From Pseudomonas capeferrum (GTDB taxonomy: Bacteria; Pseudomonadota; Gammaproteobacteria; Pseudomonadales; Pseudomonadaceae), in assembly GCF_013523055.1 (NCBI RefSeq), contig NZ_JAAMQM010000025.1, forward strand, positions 1-64,000: 64,000 bases of DNA. Reading direction: 5' to 3'. The position numbers and the translations under genes are program-made. Numbering within the stretch: position 1 is the first letter of the stretch; each line of letters starts with the position of its first letter. Below, one piece after another: positions 8,477 to 16,575 of this stretch. Under the pieces are notes generated by a model. The model made no database searches. It was not told where the DNA came from and saw only the letters and a program-made list of their open reading frames with translations.

Positions 8477-9924
8477 ACCTGAAGAACGAGAGGACGCTGT
8501 GGTGGGTCCTGGGTTCGATTTTGCTATTGCGTTTGGTGGGGCTGGGCATCTACCCGCTGATGGACACATCTGAGGCCCGTTACGCTGAAATGGCTCGCAA
8601 GATGGTCGAGTTGAATGACTGGATCACGCCCATGTTCGACTACGGGGTACCGTTCTGGGGCAAGCCTCCGTTGTCCTTCTGGACCCAGGCCGCGAGCATG
8701 ACGGTCTTCGGCGTTAACGAGTTCGCTGCGCGCTTCCCAGCGTGGCTACTCCACCTGGCAAGCTGTTTCATCATCATCAAACTCGGCACGCAGCAGATTT
8801 CTCGTAACGCCGGCATCTGGGCTGCCATTATTTTTTCCAGCACCACACTTGGCCTGGTCTCCAGCGGTGTTGTGCTGACTGACCCTGTTTTGTCGTTCTC
8901 GATTCTGCTGGCCAGCTACGGTTTCTGGCGTTGGATGAAGTGCGCCAGCAAGGCGGATGCCTACCTGATGTTCGCAGGTCTCGGGCTGGGCTTGCTTGCC
9001 AAAGGGCCGCTGACCCTGGTGCTTATGGGGGCGCCGGCATTCGCCTGGTTCGTTATCTACAAGGAATGGGGACGGGTACTGAGGCTTCCCTGGATTAGCG
9101 GCCTTGTACTCATGTTCGGTATATCCGTGCCATGGTATGTCGCGGCCGAGATGAAAACGCCCGGCTTCATGGAGTACTTCTTCGTTGGTGAGCACTGGAG
9201 CCGCTACGTCGTCAGTAACTGGGCAGGGGACCTCTATGGTAGTGCTCATGCCAAGCCGTACGGCAGCATCTGGATCCAGCTCGGATTGTCGCTACTGCCA
9301 TGGGCCTTGTTTCTACCACTGTTGATCCGCAAGCGTGGATCGATGCAGCGCTTCAAAGCCTACCTCTGGCTGTGGGCCTTGGCGACACCGGTCTTCTTCA
9401 CATTTGCAGGCAACATTCTGTGGACCTACCTGCTACCCGCGCTGCCAGCGTGGGCATTGCTGCTGTCTGCACGGGTCAGCGAAGTTGGCCCGAAGACCAC
9501 CTGGGCTGCCGCTGCGAGCGCATTGGTGTTGCCAATCATCGGTGCGGGCATCATCTACGCCGGGGTACTAGAGGAGCGCCCTCAGAATCAGCGGGATGTG
9601 GTTCAAGCCTGGCTCAATGTGCAGTCTGCTCATTCCGCTCCCCTGATCTATCCTGGCCGCCGCTCATACTCGTCGGAGTTTTACAGCAGCGGGAAGTCCG
9701 AGAACATCAAGGATCCTGCCAAGTGGCCGCGGGATGGCTCGTTCTATCTGTCCAGGCGCTTGCGAGACAGCAAGGATGGTCTGCCCGCTGATCTAGCTTG
9801 CACATCGATCACCGAAGCGAACGCCAGCCAGCTCCTGCTGTGCCATTGGAAACGCCCCGCACAAGGTGCCGAGGGTCTGGCCGGAGAAAGCAATGCGGAA
9901 ACGCCTCGCAAGAACGAAGGCTAA
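8470..9924 (+). CDS. ArnT-like GT-C glycosyltransferase
   Basis: A 484-residue multi-spanning membrane protein of the GT-C/PMT family. The N-terminal signature DTSEARYAE followed by PFWGKPPLSFW matches ArnT, which transfers L-Ara4N from undecaprenyl phosphate to lipid A in the periplasm. There are no arn biosynthesis genes beside it, so the sugar may differ. The C-terminal soluble part is shorter than in E. coli ArnT (about 550 residues). With gtrA and the GT2 gene it forms a flip-and-transfer module likely to change surface charge under metal stress. Confidence 0.85.
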   Translation: MLNLKNERTLWWVLGSILLLRLVGLGIYPLMDTSEARYAEMARKMVELNDWITPMFDYGVPFWGKPPLSFWTQAASMTVFGVNEFAARFPAWLLHLASCFIIIKLGTQQISRNAGIWAAIIFSSTTLGLVSSGVVLTDPVLSFSILLASYGFWRWMKCASKADAYLMFAGLGLGLLAKGPLTLVLMGAPAFAWFVIYKEWGRVLRLPWISGLVLMFGISVPWYVAAEMKTPGFMEYFFVGEHWSRYVVSNWAGDLYGSAHAKPYGSIWIQLGLSLLPWALFLPLLIRKRGSMQRFKAYLWLWALATPVFFTFAGNILWTYLLPALPAWALLLSARVSEVGPKTTWAAAASALVLPIIGAGIIYAGVLEERPQNQRDVVQAWLNVQSAHSAPLIYPGRRSYSSEFYSSGKSENIKDPAKWPRDGSFYLSRRLRDSKDGLPADLACTSITEANASQLLLCHWKRPAQGAEGLAGESNAETPRKNEG

Positions 9925-9934
9925 ATTCCAAGCA

Positions 9935-9967
9935 CAAAAAAGCCAGGTTTTACCCTGGCTTTTTTGT
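9935..9967 (+). terminator. Bidirectional intrinsic terminator
   Basis: CAAAAAAGCCAGG and CCTGGCTTTTTTG form a symmetric stem with T-runs on both strands. It separates the ArnT-like gene (+) from the PtrA-like gene (-), which converge here. Confidence 0.9.
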
Positions 9968-10006
9968 CGATTTCTTTCGTCATTTGAAGTCCTATTTAAC
10001 CGCCGA

Positions 10007-10228
10007 TTAATTGTCGGCTTGCTCCTTATCATCCTTGCTTTCTTTCTTTTGCTCTTGAGCGACTTGTTGTTTGTTCTGGTCCGAAGAGTCATCGCTCCAT
10101 ACGCGAGCCTGTTCGGTTCGGAAGTTCTCGTTGAACTGTTTCGCTCGCTCGAAGCCGCCTTCAGCGTAAGCGGTACCCATGAGACCCAGCAGCAGGCTGC
10201 CAATAGCGATAGATTTGACAAATTTCAT
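10007..10228 (-). CDS. PtrA-like small periplasmic protein
   Basis: A 73-residue protein with a clear signal peptide (cleavage near AYA-EGG), then a charged, Lys/Gln/Asp-rich mature part. The AEGGFERAKQF start of the mature protein resembles AEGGADRTFAR of the PtrA-like protein at 54944 next to copR. PtrA of P. aeruginosa is a copper-induced periplasmic protein linked to copper tolerance. This copy lies in the zinc cluster and lacks the His/Cys-containing tail of the copper-cluster copy. Confidence 0.7.
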   Translation of the reverse strand: MKFVKSIAIGSLLLGLMGTAYAEGGFERAKQFNENFRTEQARVWSDDSSDQNKQQVAQEQKKESKDDKEQADN

Positions 10229-10308
10229 TGTGAACCTCGGTTCATACTAGGCCTGCCTGATTAGCGGCCTTTGTTGGTTTGTAGTTTAGGAACGCGAAGC
10301 TAACGACA

Positions 10309-10336
10309 AGGTGAGTCAATAATTACAATTCCGTAA
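10309..10336 (-). promoter_or_regulatory. Weak copy of the response-regulator box upstream of the PtrA-like gene
   Basis: On the minus strand GAATTGTAATTATTGACTCA keeps the ATTGTAAT core and a TCA at the expected distance, but is less conserved than the copies at 24, 6907, 13696 and 16330. It lies about 80 bases upstream of the start codon. Confidence 0.35.
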
Positions 10337-10494
10337 TTTTGGCTGCAGATAGGATGCGATAAATCTTCAAATCTGGAAGGATCATGTCTATCTCGGCACT
10401 GTCGAGGGCGACTAAGAATTTTCACTTAAATTACAATTTTGATATCTAGCGCGTTAATTCAGCGCGGCGTTGTTGGCCGCCCTAGGAGATAGGC

Positions 10495-11082
10495 ATGAAT
10501 GATATAGAGCCCTGGGCAGTTGCTATCGGTGACTTTCGCCGCTGCACTGAAAAACTCACTGTCCAGCTTGATGAGCTGACCTCGCAGACTCGTACCTCCA
10601 GCGCTGTTCTGGAGAGGTCGAACGAACTGGTGGAACAGGTGGACGCTGTCGGCCGGCAGATCCAGGAGGAGGTGCGAAAGGCGGAGAAGGCTTGGTCGAA
10701 TGCGGAAGAGGTTGCCTTGCGCGCCGCTGCAGCTGCGTATTCAGCCGCATGCCGCGGAGTCGATACCGCCATCCAGCCACTGATCACGGAGCTTACAGCC
10801 GCGACAAAGGCCGCGGACGCGTCTATCCAGGAGCTCAAGCGTGCACCGGTGCTGGCCAAGCGTTATGTGATGGTGGTCGCCACGGCGTTCTTCATTCTGG
10901 CGCTGATCTGTGTCTACTCGACCATGCGCCTGATCGATGCCGCCGGCAGCGTAAGTGCTCAAGAGAAAGTGAATGCTCAGTACTTCTCCCACCTGTGGAT
11001 GAATGCCAATTCTGACGAACAGAAGATCATCAAGTCGGTGATTCTGCGGTCGCCCATGGACCCTGTGGTCCTCCGGCACTGA
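10495..11082 (+). CDS. Hypothetical coiled-coil protein with one membrane segment
   Basis: A 195-residue protein. Residues about 10-115 are Ala/Glu/Gln-rich and predicted coiled coil; one hydrophobic segment (VVATAFFILALICVYS) lies near residues 123-140, followed by a short C-terminal domain. This layout resembles mobilisation accessory or MCP-like signalling fragments, but no diagnostic motif is visible. The start has AGGAG at good spacing. Function unknown. Confidence 0.6.
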   Translation: MNDIEPWAVAIGDFRRCTEKLTVQLDELTSQTRTSSAVLERSNELVEQVDAVGRQIQEEVRKAEKAWSNAEEVALRAAAAAYSAACRGVDTAIQPLITELTAATKAADASIQELKRAPVLAKRYVMVVATAFFILALICVYSTMRLIDAAGSVSAQEKVNAQYFSHLWMNANSDEQKIIKSVILRSPMDPVVLRH

Positions 11083-11097
11083 TGCAGTGAGGCAAAC

Positions 11098-11123
11098 AAA
11101 AAGGCCCGTCGATTGACGGGCCT
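11098..11123. terminator. Bidirectional terminator between the coiled-coil gene and czcS
   Basis: AGGCCCGTC and GACGGGCCT form a 9-bp stem with AAAAA before and a short AT-rich stretch after. It lies in the 58-bp gap between convergent genes. Confidence 0.7.
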
Positions 11124-11140
11124 ATTCATGTCTGCGCGGT

Positions 11141-12559
11141 TTAAGCGGCAGTCATTGCCGGCTGCAGTTGCTGGGCCGCGGGAAAGTGAAGGTGGAACCA
11201 GGTGAAGTTTTCTTCGGTCACCTCCACGCTCGCCGATCCCTGGTGCAGGCTCATGATCGACTGAACGATGGCCAAGCCAAGACCGGTACCGCCTTCGCTC
11301 CGTGCTCGACTCTTGTCCACACGGTAGAACCGCTCAAACAAGTGCGCATGGTGTTCCTTGGCAATACCGCGGCCGGGGTTGCCGACACTCAACGTCGTAC
11401 CGCTCGCACTATGCTGCACCTTCACGTAGACGGTGCGGCCGCGAGGGCAGTAGCGGATCGCATTTGACACGAGGTTCGAGACCGCTCGTTGAACCATCAG
11501 ACGGTTCCCGCGTACCACATCATCACTGCCAGAGATCTGCAGCTGAATCTCGCCTTCCTCTGCCGAAATGCTGAAGAGGTCGCACACGCGCTGGACCTCG
11601 TCGACCAAGGAGACGGGTTCGAACTCCACCATGGATGCTGGATGACTGACCTGGGCCAAGAACAGCATGTCGGAAACCATGCGGCTCATGCGGTCCAGCT
11701 CTTCTGTGCACGACTCCAGAACCTCCCGGTATTCGGAAAGCGATCGTTCTCTGGTCAAAGCAACCTGGGCCTTGCCCATTAGGTTGGAGAGCGGTGCCCG
11801 AAGTTCGTGAGCAAGGTCGTCAGAAAACTGCGAGAGCTGCTGAACCCCATCATCCAGGCGAGCCAGCATGATGTTAATGCCGTCGGCGAGCATTTTGAGT
11901 TCTGCCGGCATCCCATCAGTTGGAAGGCGATGGTCGAGGCTCTCGGTTGAGATCTTCGAGGCGATCTTGAGGAACTTGGTCAGTGGCAGCAGGCCTCTGC
12001 GCACGGTCCACCAGCCAATGGCCAAGATCAGTGCGAGGATGACGGGGGACATCATCAAGGCCCAGGTAAGCAACGCATCAAGCAGCGCCTCACTGGATGA
12101 CTGGTCCATGGTCATATAGACGCTGACCTCTGTTCCATCGCCCAAACGCATGATTCGAGAAGCACTCAGCAGAGGGCGGTCCTGCGTATCACGCCATTCG
12201 TGCTCTTTGGGCTGGGCCGCCGGCTGAAACTTGTGCACCTCCAGATTGACCTGTTTCGAGCCAATCGAGAGCAGGGGAGTCTGATTCTGTGAGGTATCGA
12301 ATATGCTCACATACAGGTTGTTGTGGCCCATGACCAAATCGACAAGCTGATGCGCATCCGCGTTGACGCCGGAGATGTCCGGGATGGTGGACAGGTTGTG
12401 AGCCATCCCCGCCATCTTTACTTCCAGGTCTGCTCTGGCATTTCTTTCCAGAGCCTTGCCTACCATCAGATAGCCAAAGGTGGCGAACAGAAGCAGCAAC
12501 GCTGCGCTCATCAACCCAACTTTTAACCCCAGCTTTGCAGCCAGGCTGAATGGCCTCAT
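11141..12559 (-). CDS. czcS: Heavy-metal sensor histidine kinase CzcS
   Basis: A 472-residue inner-membrane sensor kinase. Two membrane segments (about residues 12-33 and 165-186) enclose a periplasmic sensing domain; a HAMP linker, the H-box DLAHELRAPLSNL (phosphorylated His) and the N, G1 and G2 boxes (SNAIRYCP, GNPGRGI, GGTGLGLAI) follow. This is the CusS/CzcS/IrlS layout. Its start overlaps the czcR stop by 4 bases, so the pair is co-translated. It should sense periplasmic Zn/Cd/Co and phosphorylate CzcR. Confidence 0.9.
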   Translation of the reverse strand: MRPFSLAAKLGLKVGLMSAALLLLFATFGYLMVGKALERNARADLEVKMAGMAHNLSTIPDISGVNADAHQLVDLVMGHNNLYVSIFDTSQNQTPLLSIGSKQVNLEVHKFQPAAQPKEHEWRDTQDRPLLSASRIMRLGDGTEVSVYMTMDQSSSEALLDALLTWALMMSPVILALILAIGWWTVRRGLLPLTKFLKIASKISTESLDHRLPTDGMPAELKMLADGINIMLARLDDGVQQLSQFSDDLAHELRAPLSNLMGKAQVALTRERSLSEYREVLESCTEELDRMSRMVSDMLFLAQVSHPASMVEFEPVSLVDEVQRVCDLFSISAEEGEIQLQISGSDDVVRGNRLMVQRAVSNLVSNAIRYCPRGRTVYVKVQHSASGTTLSVGNPGRGIAKEHHAHLFERFYRVDKSRARSEGGTGLGLAIVQSIMSLHQGSASVEVTEENFTWFHLHFPAAQQLQPAMTAA

Positions 12560-13230
12560 GCGCGTTCCTCAAAAACGTACCCAACGCCACGAAGCGTGTG
12601 AATGAGCTTGGTTTCAAACGGGTCATCGATCTTCGAGCGCAAGCGCCGGATGGCTACATCGATGACATTGGTGTCGCAATCGAAATTCATATCCCAGACC
12701 AACGAGATGATCTGAGAGCGAGTCAGCGCTTCGCCCGTTCGGCTCATGAGCAGGTGCAGAAGCGCAAATTCCTTGGTGGTGAGATCGATGCGTGTGCCAC
12801 CGCGGAAGACGCGATGGCGGACGGAGTCGAGTTCCAGATCGGCAATTTTCAGCGAGCTCTTCTCGACTAACTCATCACCACGGCGTTGCAGCGAACGGAT
12901 GCGAGCAAGCAGCTCAGGGAATTCGAATGGCTTCACAAGGTAGTCATCCGCGCCGCCGTCCAAGCCCTTGAGCTTGTCATTGATGCGTCCGCGGGCGGTC
13001 AGCATGATGATGCGGACCCGGCTGGTCTTACGGATGGTTTCCAGCAGGTCCCAGCCGTCGATACCCGGGAGGTTCACGTCCAGGAGGACCAACGAATAGA
13101 CATTAGTGTTGAACAAGTGCAGAGCATCTACACCGTTGTGCACGATATCTACGACATACCCGCTTTCGGATAGGCCCTGCTGAAGATATTCGGCAGTTTT
13201 AATTTCGTCTTCCACAACTAGAACGCGCAT
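12556..13230 (-). CDS. czcR: Heavy-metal response regulator CzcR (OmpR family)
   Basis: A 224-residue response regulator: receiver domain with the acidic pocket (VVEDE), the phospho-acceptor Asp in LVLLDVNLPGIDGWD near residue 51, Lys in DYLVKPFEFPELLAR, and a C-terminal winged helix ending in TLRGVGYVFEE. It matches CzcR/CopR/IrlR regulators. Gene order czcR-czcS with a 4-base overlap. It is the best candidate for the protein that binds the ATTGTAA-type boxes in this region. Confidence 0.9.
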   Translation of the reverse strand: MRVLVVEDEIKTAEYLQQGLSESGYVVDIVHNGVDALHLFNTNVYSLVLLDVNLPGIDGWDLLETIRKTSRVRIIMLTARGRINDKLKGLDGGADDYLVKPFEFPELLARIRSLQRRGDELVEKSSLKIADLELDSVRHRVFRGGTRIDLTTKEFALLHLLMSRTGEALTRSQIISLVWDMNFDCDTNVIDVAIRRLRSKIDDPFETKLIHTLRGVGYVFEERA

Positions 13231-13695
13231 AACTTATCTCAAGGTGTGAGGAAGGAGTTGGCCTAATCCGCCAAGATTATGGTTGCAGGCTGTTCGAAAG
13301 TTTGGCTGAGGGTATGGCATGTGGTAGTCGCTACCTCTGTCCATACGCCGGGTCACCTGAGGACGCTTGAATCTTAACGCGAAGAAGCTGGCCGCGGCGA
13401 AATCCTACAAATTTGTAATGTAGCCGCAAGATTTCTGACAGTCATGCAGGCTCCACCCCTAAGCATAGCGGATTCTGGGGCCTGCGGCGGTGTATGACAG
13501 ATTCGCCTGGCAGGTGGAATCGGCCAGGACAGGCAGCATTTCGGTCGTTAGCTTGCAAGGACTGGTACTGGCCTTGGATCGAGGGCGCCACGCAGGCAGA
13601 CCCCATGCACGGCCGCAAACCGCAGCGCCTTTCTGCAAATTAGTTCACGTGGCGGCTCGATATTCTCTCGAATAATTATCTTACAATCTATTACA
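13231..13695. other. czcR upstream region without a supported gene
   Basis: 465 bases. A TACAAATTTGTAATG stretch near 13405-13420 is a palindrome-like relative of the regulatory core and may be the czcR autoregulatory site. A GACAGTCATGC lies just beyond it. A 61-codon open frame at 13490 has no ribosome site and no family resemblance, so I do not call it. Confidence 0.4.
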
Positions 13696-13723
13696 TGTCC
13701 AAATTGTAATTGCACGATCATCT
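13696..13723 (+). promoter_or_regulatory. Predicted response-regulator box upstream of the second DUF2790 gene
   Basis: TGTCCAAATTGTAATTG followed by CGATCATC. The ATTGTAAT core and the TCAT block sit at the same spacing as in the copies at 24, 6907 and 16330. A GTGTTAG about 10 bases further on lies where the -10 element would be. Confidence 0.5.
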
Positions 13724-13744
13724 TGGTGTTAGCCTCCTTTGCTA

Positions 13745-13907
13745 GTTTAAGGGCAGCGGAAGAGGCATCGCTGCTTTGGAAATTGTCTCATTTCAAAGCA
13801 GCTTGGCAAGAGCACCGAGCAGTTGTTCGCGCCAGTGCATTCACCTGTAAACCATACGCTCCTTTGGTAGGTGAATTTTAGCGCCCCCCTACGGGCGCTT
13901 TTTTATT
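13745..13907 (+). ncRNA. Structured leader or small RNA ending in an intrinsic terminator
   Basis: About 160 bases between the box at 13696 and the DUF2790 start. Three hairpins are visible: GCTGCTTTG (13770-13778) with CAAAGCAGC (13794-13802); TTCACCT (13840-13846) with AGGTGAA (13869-13875); and GCGCCC with GGGCGC (13881-13898) followed by TTTTTT. The last is a standard terminator only 12 bases before the ATG at 13920. It could be an attenuator leader or a separate metal-induced small RNA. No known riboswitch family was recognised. Confidence 0.45.
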
Positions 13908-13919
13908 AAGGGACTTCTT

Positions 13920-14246
13920 ATGAACACTACTGTATCAGCGATCGCCGTGTTTTTGCTCTTTACATCACTAACAGCCAATGCCCAAAGCGGTATGGAGATC
14001 AATAAACGCATCGAGCGTACTGCTAGAGAGGCTACAGCGGATTATGCTCAACGCGTAAAAAAGCCCATGCCTCAACTAGAAGACTACGCCTATGGCATGG
14101 ACCTGGACGTTGGTAAGTTGGTGTATGTATCACCCAGTGTGCGGTACTGCGGTAATGTAAGAAGCATGATGACCTACGAAGACTCGAAAGGCGAACTGCA
14201 CATGGTTCGCTACCTGGTGAAGGGCGAGTGTGTTAATAGCCGTTAA
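13920..14246 (+). CDS. DUF2790 family small periplasmic protein
   Basis: A 108-residue paralogue of the protein at 112: signal peptide ending near NAQ, then PMPQLEDYAYGMDLDVGKLV, a Cys, TYEDSKGELHMVRY and a C-terminal Cys. AAGGGA precedes the ATG. Function unknown; family members are periplasmic and metal-associated. The gene starts directly after an intrinsic terminator, so its expression probably needs read-through or antitermination. Confidence 0.85.
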   Translation: MNTTVSAIAVFLLFTSLTANAQSGMEINKRIERTAREATADYAQRVKKPMPQLEDYAYGMDLDVGKLVYVSPSVRYCGNVRSMMTYEDSKGELHMVRYLVKGECVNSR

Positions 14247-14278
14247 GACTCATCAAGATGATCCCTGCGGCCACCGGA

Positions 14279-14629
14279 TCATAGAAGCTCAATGCCGAAC
14301 CGGCGCAGCAGTATGGCGAAGCCTCCGAAGCTGGCCATTGTGATGAGGATGCTGCTGATCAGTGTCGGCCAAAAGCCGAGCTTAGGTAGCAGCAATGGAA
14401 AAGCAATAAACATCGGCAGGGTCGGAAGCACGTACCAGAACGTGTACCAAGCATGGTTGGAGATCTTCTCCATGCTCTGGTTCTCTAAATAGAGCCAGAC
14501 CAACGTCACGACCGTGACCAAGGGTAGGGCGGCGACCAAGCCGCCCAGCTTGTCGCTGCGTTTCGCCAGCTCTGACACGAGAATCACTATACCGGCAGTG
14601 AGTAGGTACTTCGTGATGATCCAGGCCAT
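14279..14629 (-). CDS. DUF3147 family membrane protein
   Basis: 116 residues with four hydrophobic segments covering nearly the whole chain (WIITKYLLTAGIVILVSEL at the start), the profile of DUF3147 inner-membrane proteins. I use ATG 14629 (MAWIITKY); the longer frame upstream adds a non-hydrophobic, unconvincing leader. Role unknown; it lies beside czcD. Confidence 0.75.
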   Translation of the reverse strand: MAWIITKYLLTAGIVILVSELAKRSDKLGGLVAALPLVTVVTLVWLYLENQSMEKISNHAWYTFWYVLPTLPMFIAFPLLLPKLGFWPTLISSILITMASFGGFAILLRRFGIELL

Positions 14630-14786
14630 CGCTGAGCCTTCTGGAGGTTGTTGACGAGGGCAGGCGAAGCCATTCACCAACCCCCTTGAAGCGCTCCTGC
14701 CGTTTACGGCATCCCTCACCGCATTTTTTTTGCAACATCACCCTCAGCCAGGAGGGTGATGTGTTTGCATGGTGTTTACCGATCGG

Positions 14787-15692
14787 TCAGTGCGAGGGTG
14801 AGGGAACGCTCTCGTGGAAAGCTGCCCGCTCGATCTGGATGGTGCAGTGATGGATTTCGAATGCATCGCTGACAGCATCCACGACGGCCGCCAACACAGC
14901 ATCCCCATCTGCAGAATCCCGAACCACTACGTGCGACGTCATCACGTTACTGCCACTGCTGACAGCCCACACGTGCAAGTCATGAACGTCCGTCACGCCA
15001 TCTACTCCGAGGATGGTGGCCTCGATTGCCGTAACGTCGAGCCCCCTCGGGACACCCTCCATGAGGATCCCCAGGCTTTCGCGAAGCAACTGCCACGTCC
15101 GCGGCAGAACCCAAAGGCCGATCGCCACAGCGACAATCGTGTCGACCCAGGTCCAGCCGGTGAAGCGGATGATAAGTGCCGCGATGATTACGCCAAGCGA
15201 GCCGAGCATGTCGCTCCAAACTTCGAGGTAGGCTCCTTTGACGTTGAGGCTTTCGTTGCTCGCAGATGCCAGAAGGCGCATCGAAATTAGGTTGATGATC
15301 AGGCCGGCGATTGCGATCCACATCATCGCTCCGGTAGCGATCTCCGCCGGCATGAAGAAGCGCTGGTAGGCCTCATACAAGATGTACATCGCCACCAGGA
15401 AGAGCAGCACGGCGTTGAACGTCGAAGCCAGAATTTCCAGGCGCGCATAGCCGAAGGTTCTTTTCTGATCCGCCGGCCGCTTGGCTATCTGAAGTGCAAT
15501 CAGTGAGATCGCCAAGGCGGCAGTATCTGTGAACATGTGAGATGCGTCCGACAGCAGCGCCAGGCTGCCGGTAATCCACGCACCGATCACTTCTGCAATC
15601 ATGAAGCTGCCAGTCAAGCCGAGCGCCATGATTAGCTTCTTCTGATGCCCCTCGCGTACTGCAGCGCTGCCATGGTCATGATTTGAACCCAC
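14787..15692 (-). CDS. czcD: Cation diffusion facilitator (CzcD-like Zn/Cd/Co exporter)
   Basis: A 301-residue inner-membrane metal/proton antiporter. Six membrane segments; the His/Asp pairs of the transport site are visible in SDASHMFTDTAAL (helix 2) and EVWSDMLGSLGVI (helix 5), the zinc-type HxxxD pattern. The C-terminal cytoplasmic domain contains DVHDLHVWAVSSG and an IHHCTIQIE strand, typical of CzcD. The start is GTG at 15692 preceded by AAGGAGA. It exports cytoplasmic zinc or similar metals as first-line defence next to czcRS. Confidence 0.9.
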   Translation of the reverse strand: MGSNHDHGSAAVREGHQKKLIMALGLTGSFMIAEVIGAWITGSLALLSDASHMFTDTAALAISLIALQIAKRPADQKRTFGYARLEILASTFNAVLLFLVAMYILYEAYQRFFMPAEIATGAMMWIAIAGLIINLISMRLLASASNESLNVKGAYLEVWSDMLGSLGVIIAALIIRFTGWTWVDTIVAVAIGLWVLPRTWQLLRESLGILMEGVPRGLDVTAIEATILGVDGVTDVHDLHVWAVSSGSNVMTSHVVVRDSADGDAVLAAVVDAVSDAFEIHHCTIQIERAAFHESVPSPSH

Positions 15693-15746
15693 GTATTTCT
15701 CCTTGCGCAGGGTTGTGGTCTCGTTGGCCTTCCTGTCTACCTAGCC

Positions 15747-16085
15747 TTAGAGCGTCGCTTGGCCACAGTGACTGCAAAATCTTGCTCCTGCACTCAGCAG
15801 CGAGCCGCAGGCGGTGCAACCACTCGATAGCGGTGTTCCGCAGTTTAGACAAAAGCGTGCTGACGGATCGTTGGCCGTCCGGCACTGCCTGCAGCCCTGC
15901 AGATCTTTGATGGGGGCAGGAGTGGGAGGGCGCCCGCCGTCATACACCTGATTACCGCCGTCGCAGCCCTGCTGCCGGCCATGGCGATCATATTGCTCGG
16001 CCCCATGTCCCCCGCTGTGGTGCTTGCCTCCACCGTGGTTTCCACGGCCATGGTGCCCGCCCAGGATGTTTTTGAAAAAGCTCAT
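15747..16085 (-). CDS. His/Gly-rich protein with double zinc ribbon
   Basis: 112 residues. The N-terminal half is rich in Gly and His (GGHHGRGNHGGGKHHSGGHG), a likely metal-binding tail. The C-terminal half has two ribbons: CRQCRTANDPSARFCLNCG and CTACGSLLSAGARFCSHCG. Such double zinc ribbon proteins have unknown function in Pseudomonas. It lies just upstream of czcD on the same strand (54-base gap), so the two may be co-transcribed, suggesting zinc buffering or sensing. Confidence 0.75.
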   Translation of the reverse strand: MSFFKNILGGHHGRGNHGGGKHHSGGHGAEQYDRHGRQQGCDGGNQVYDGGRPPTPAPIKDLQGCRQCRTANDPSARFCLNCGTPLSSGCTACGSLLSAGARFCSHCGQATL

Positions 16086-16575
16086 GGTATTCGCCCCTCA
16101 TTGATGGGTGACATATTAACGAGCAAAAGTTGAAAATAATATTCTGCTCGCGAGAAAGACTTGTAAGTTGAATTGAAAGTTCAAAATTAGCCTACGACAA
16201 AACGAAACCGTTTTGTTTGTGAAATTAAATTTATCTAGCTGAGCGGAGCATTGCTTTTGGTGGGTAGTATCCCCCTAATTTTGATCATAGCGTGATCAAT
16301 GACAATCAAAACAGCAGTAATTGGATTTCTGTCAGCATTGTAATCCCGAGGTCATCGTGTCGTTATCAGGTCCCGGAAATAATGCGCTCAGCGAGATTCA
16401 TTTCTCTTTTTATCCCTATGCCTCACACATACTAAGCGTCCCCAACGCCTAGGGGCCTAAGGCCTCTGACGCTCCGCACATTGCGCAATCGCTCAGCATC
16501 TGTCGACGGTTTGCCTTGTAGCTCCCGCTAACTCCATAGCTACCGCCATGGATAAGCAGCTTCCAGAGTTTGATA
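16086..16575. other. Regulatory region upstream of eptA
   Basis: 490 bases without a supported gene. It holds the response-regulator box at 16330 and a 220-base leader before eptA with one inverted repeat (GCGTCCCCAACGCCTAGGGGC near 16436-16456). A GATCATAGCGTGATCAA dyad lies at 16281-16297. No small gene is supported. Confidence 0.4.
16330..16357 (+). promoter_or_regulatory. Predicted response-regulator box upstream of eptA
   Basis: TGTCAGCATTGTAATCC followed by AGGTCATCG. It is the closest relative of the gtrA-side box at 6907, including a downstream CGTTATC. It lies about 220 bases before the ATG, the same long distance as for gtrA and the second DUF2790 gene. Confidence 0.55.

Noticed and set aside
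13490..13675. 61-codon open frame upstream of the second DUF2790 gene
   Set aside because: No ribosome site, odd composition, no recognisable product.
13846..13853. Isolated TGTAAACC-like sequence as another transposon end
   Set aside because: It is a single short match within the structured leader, with no T-run or second unit.
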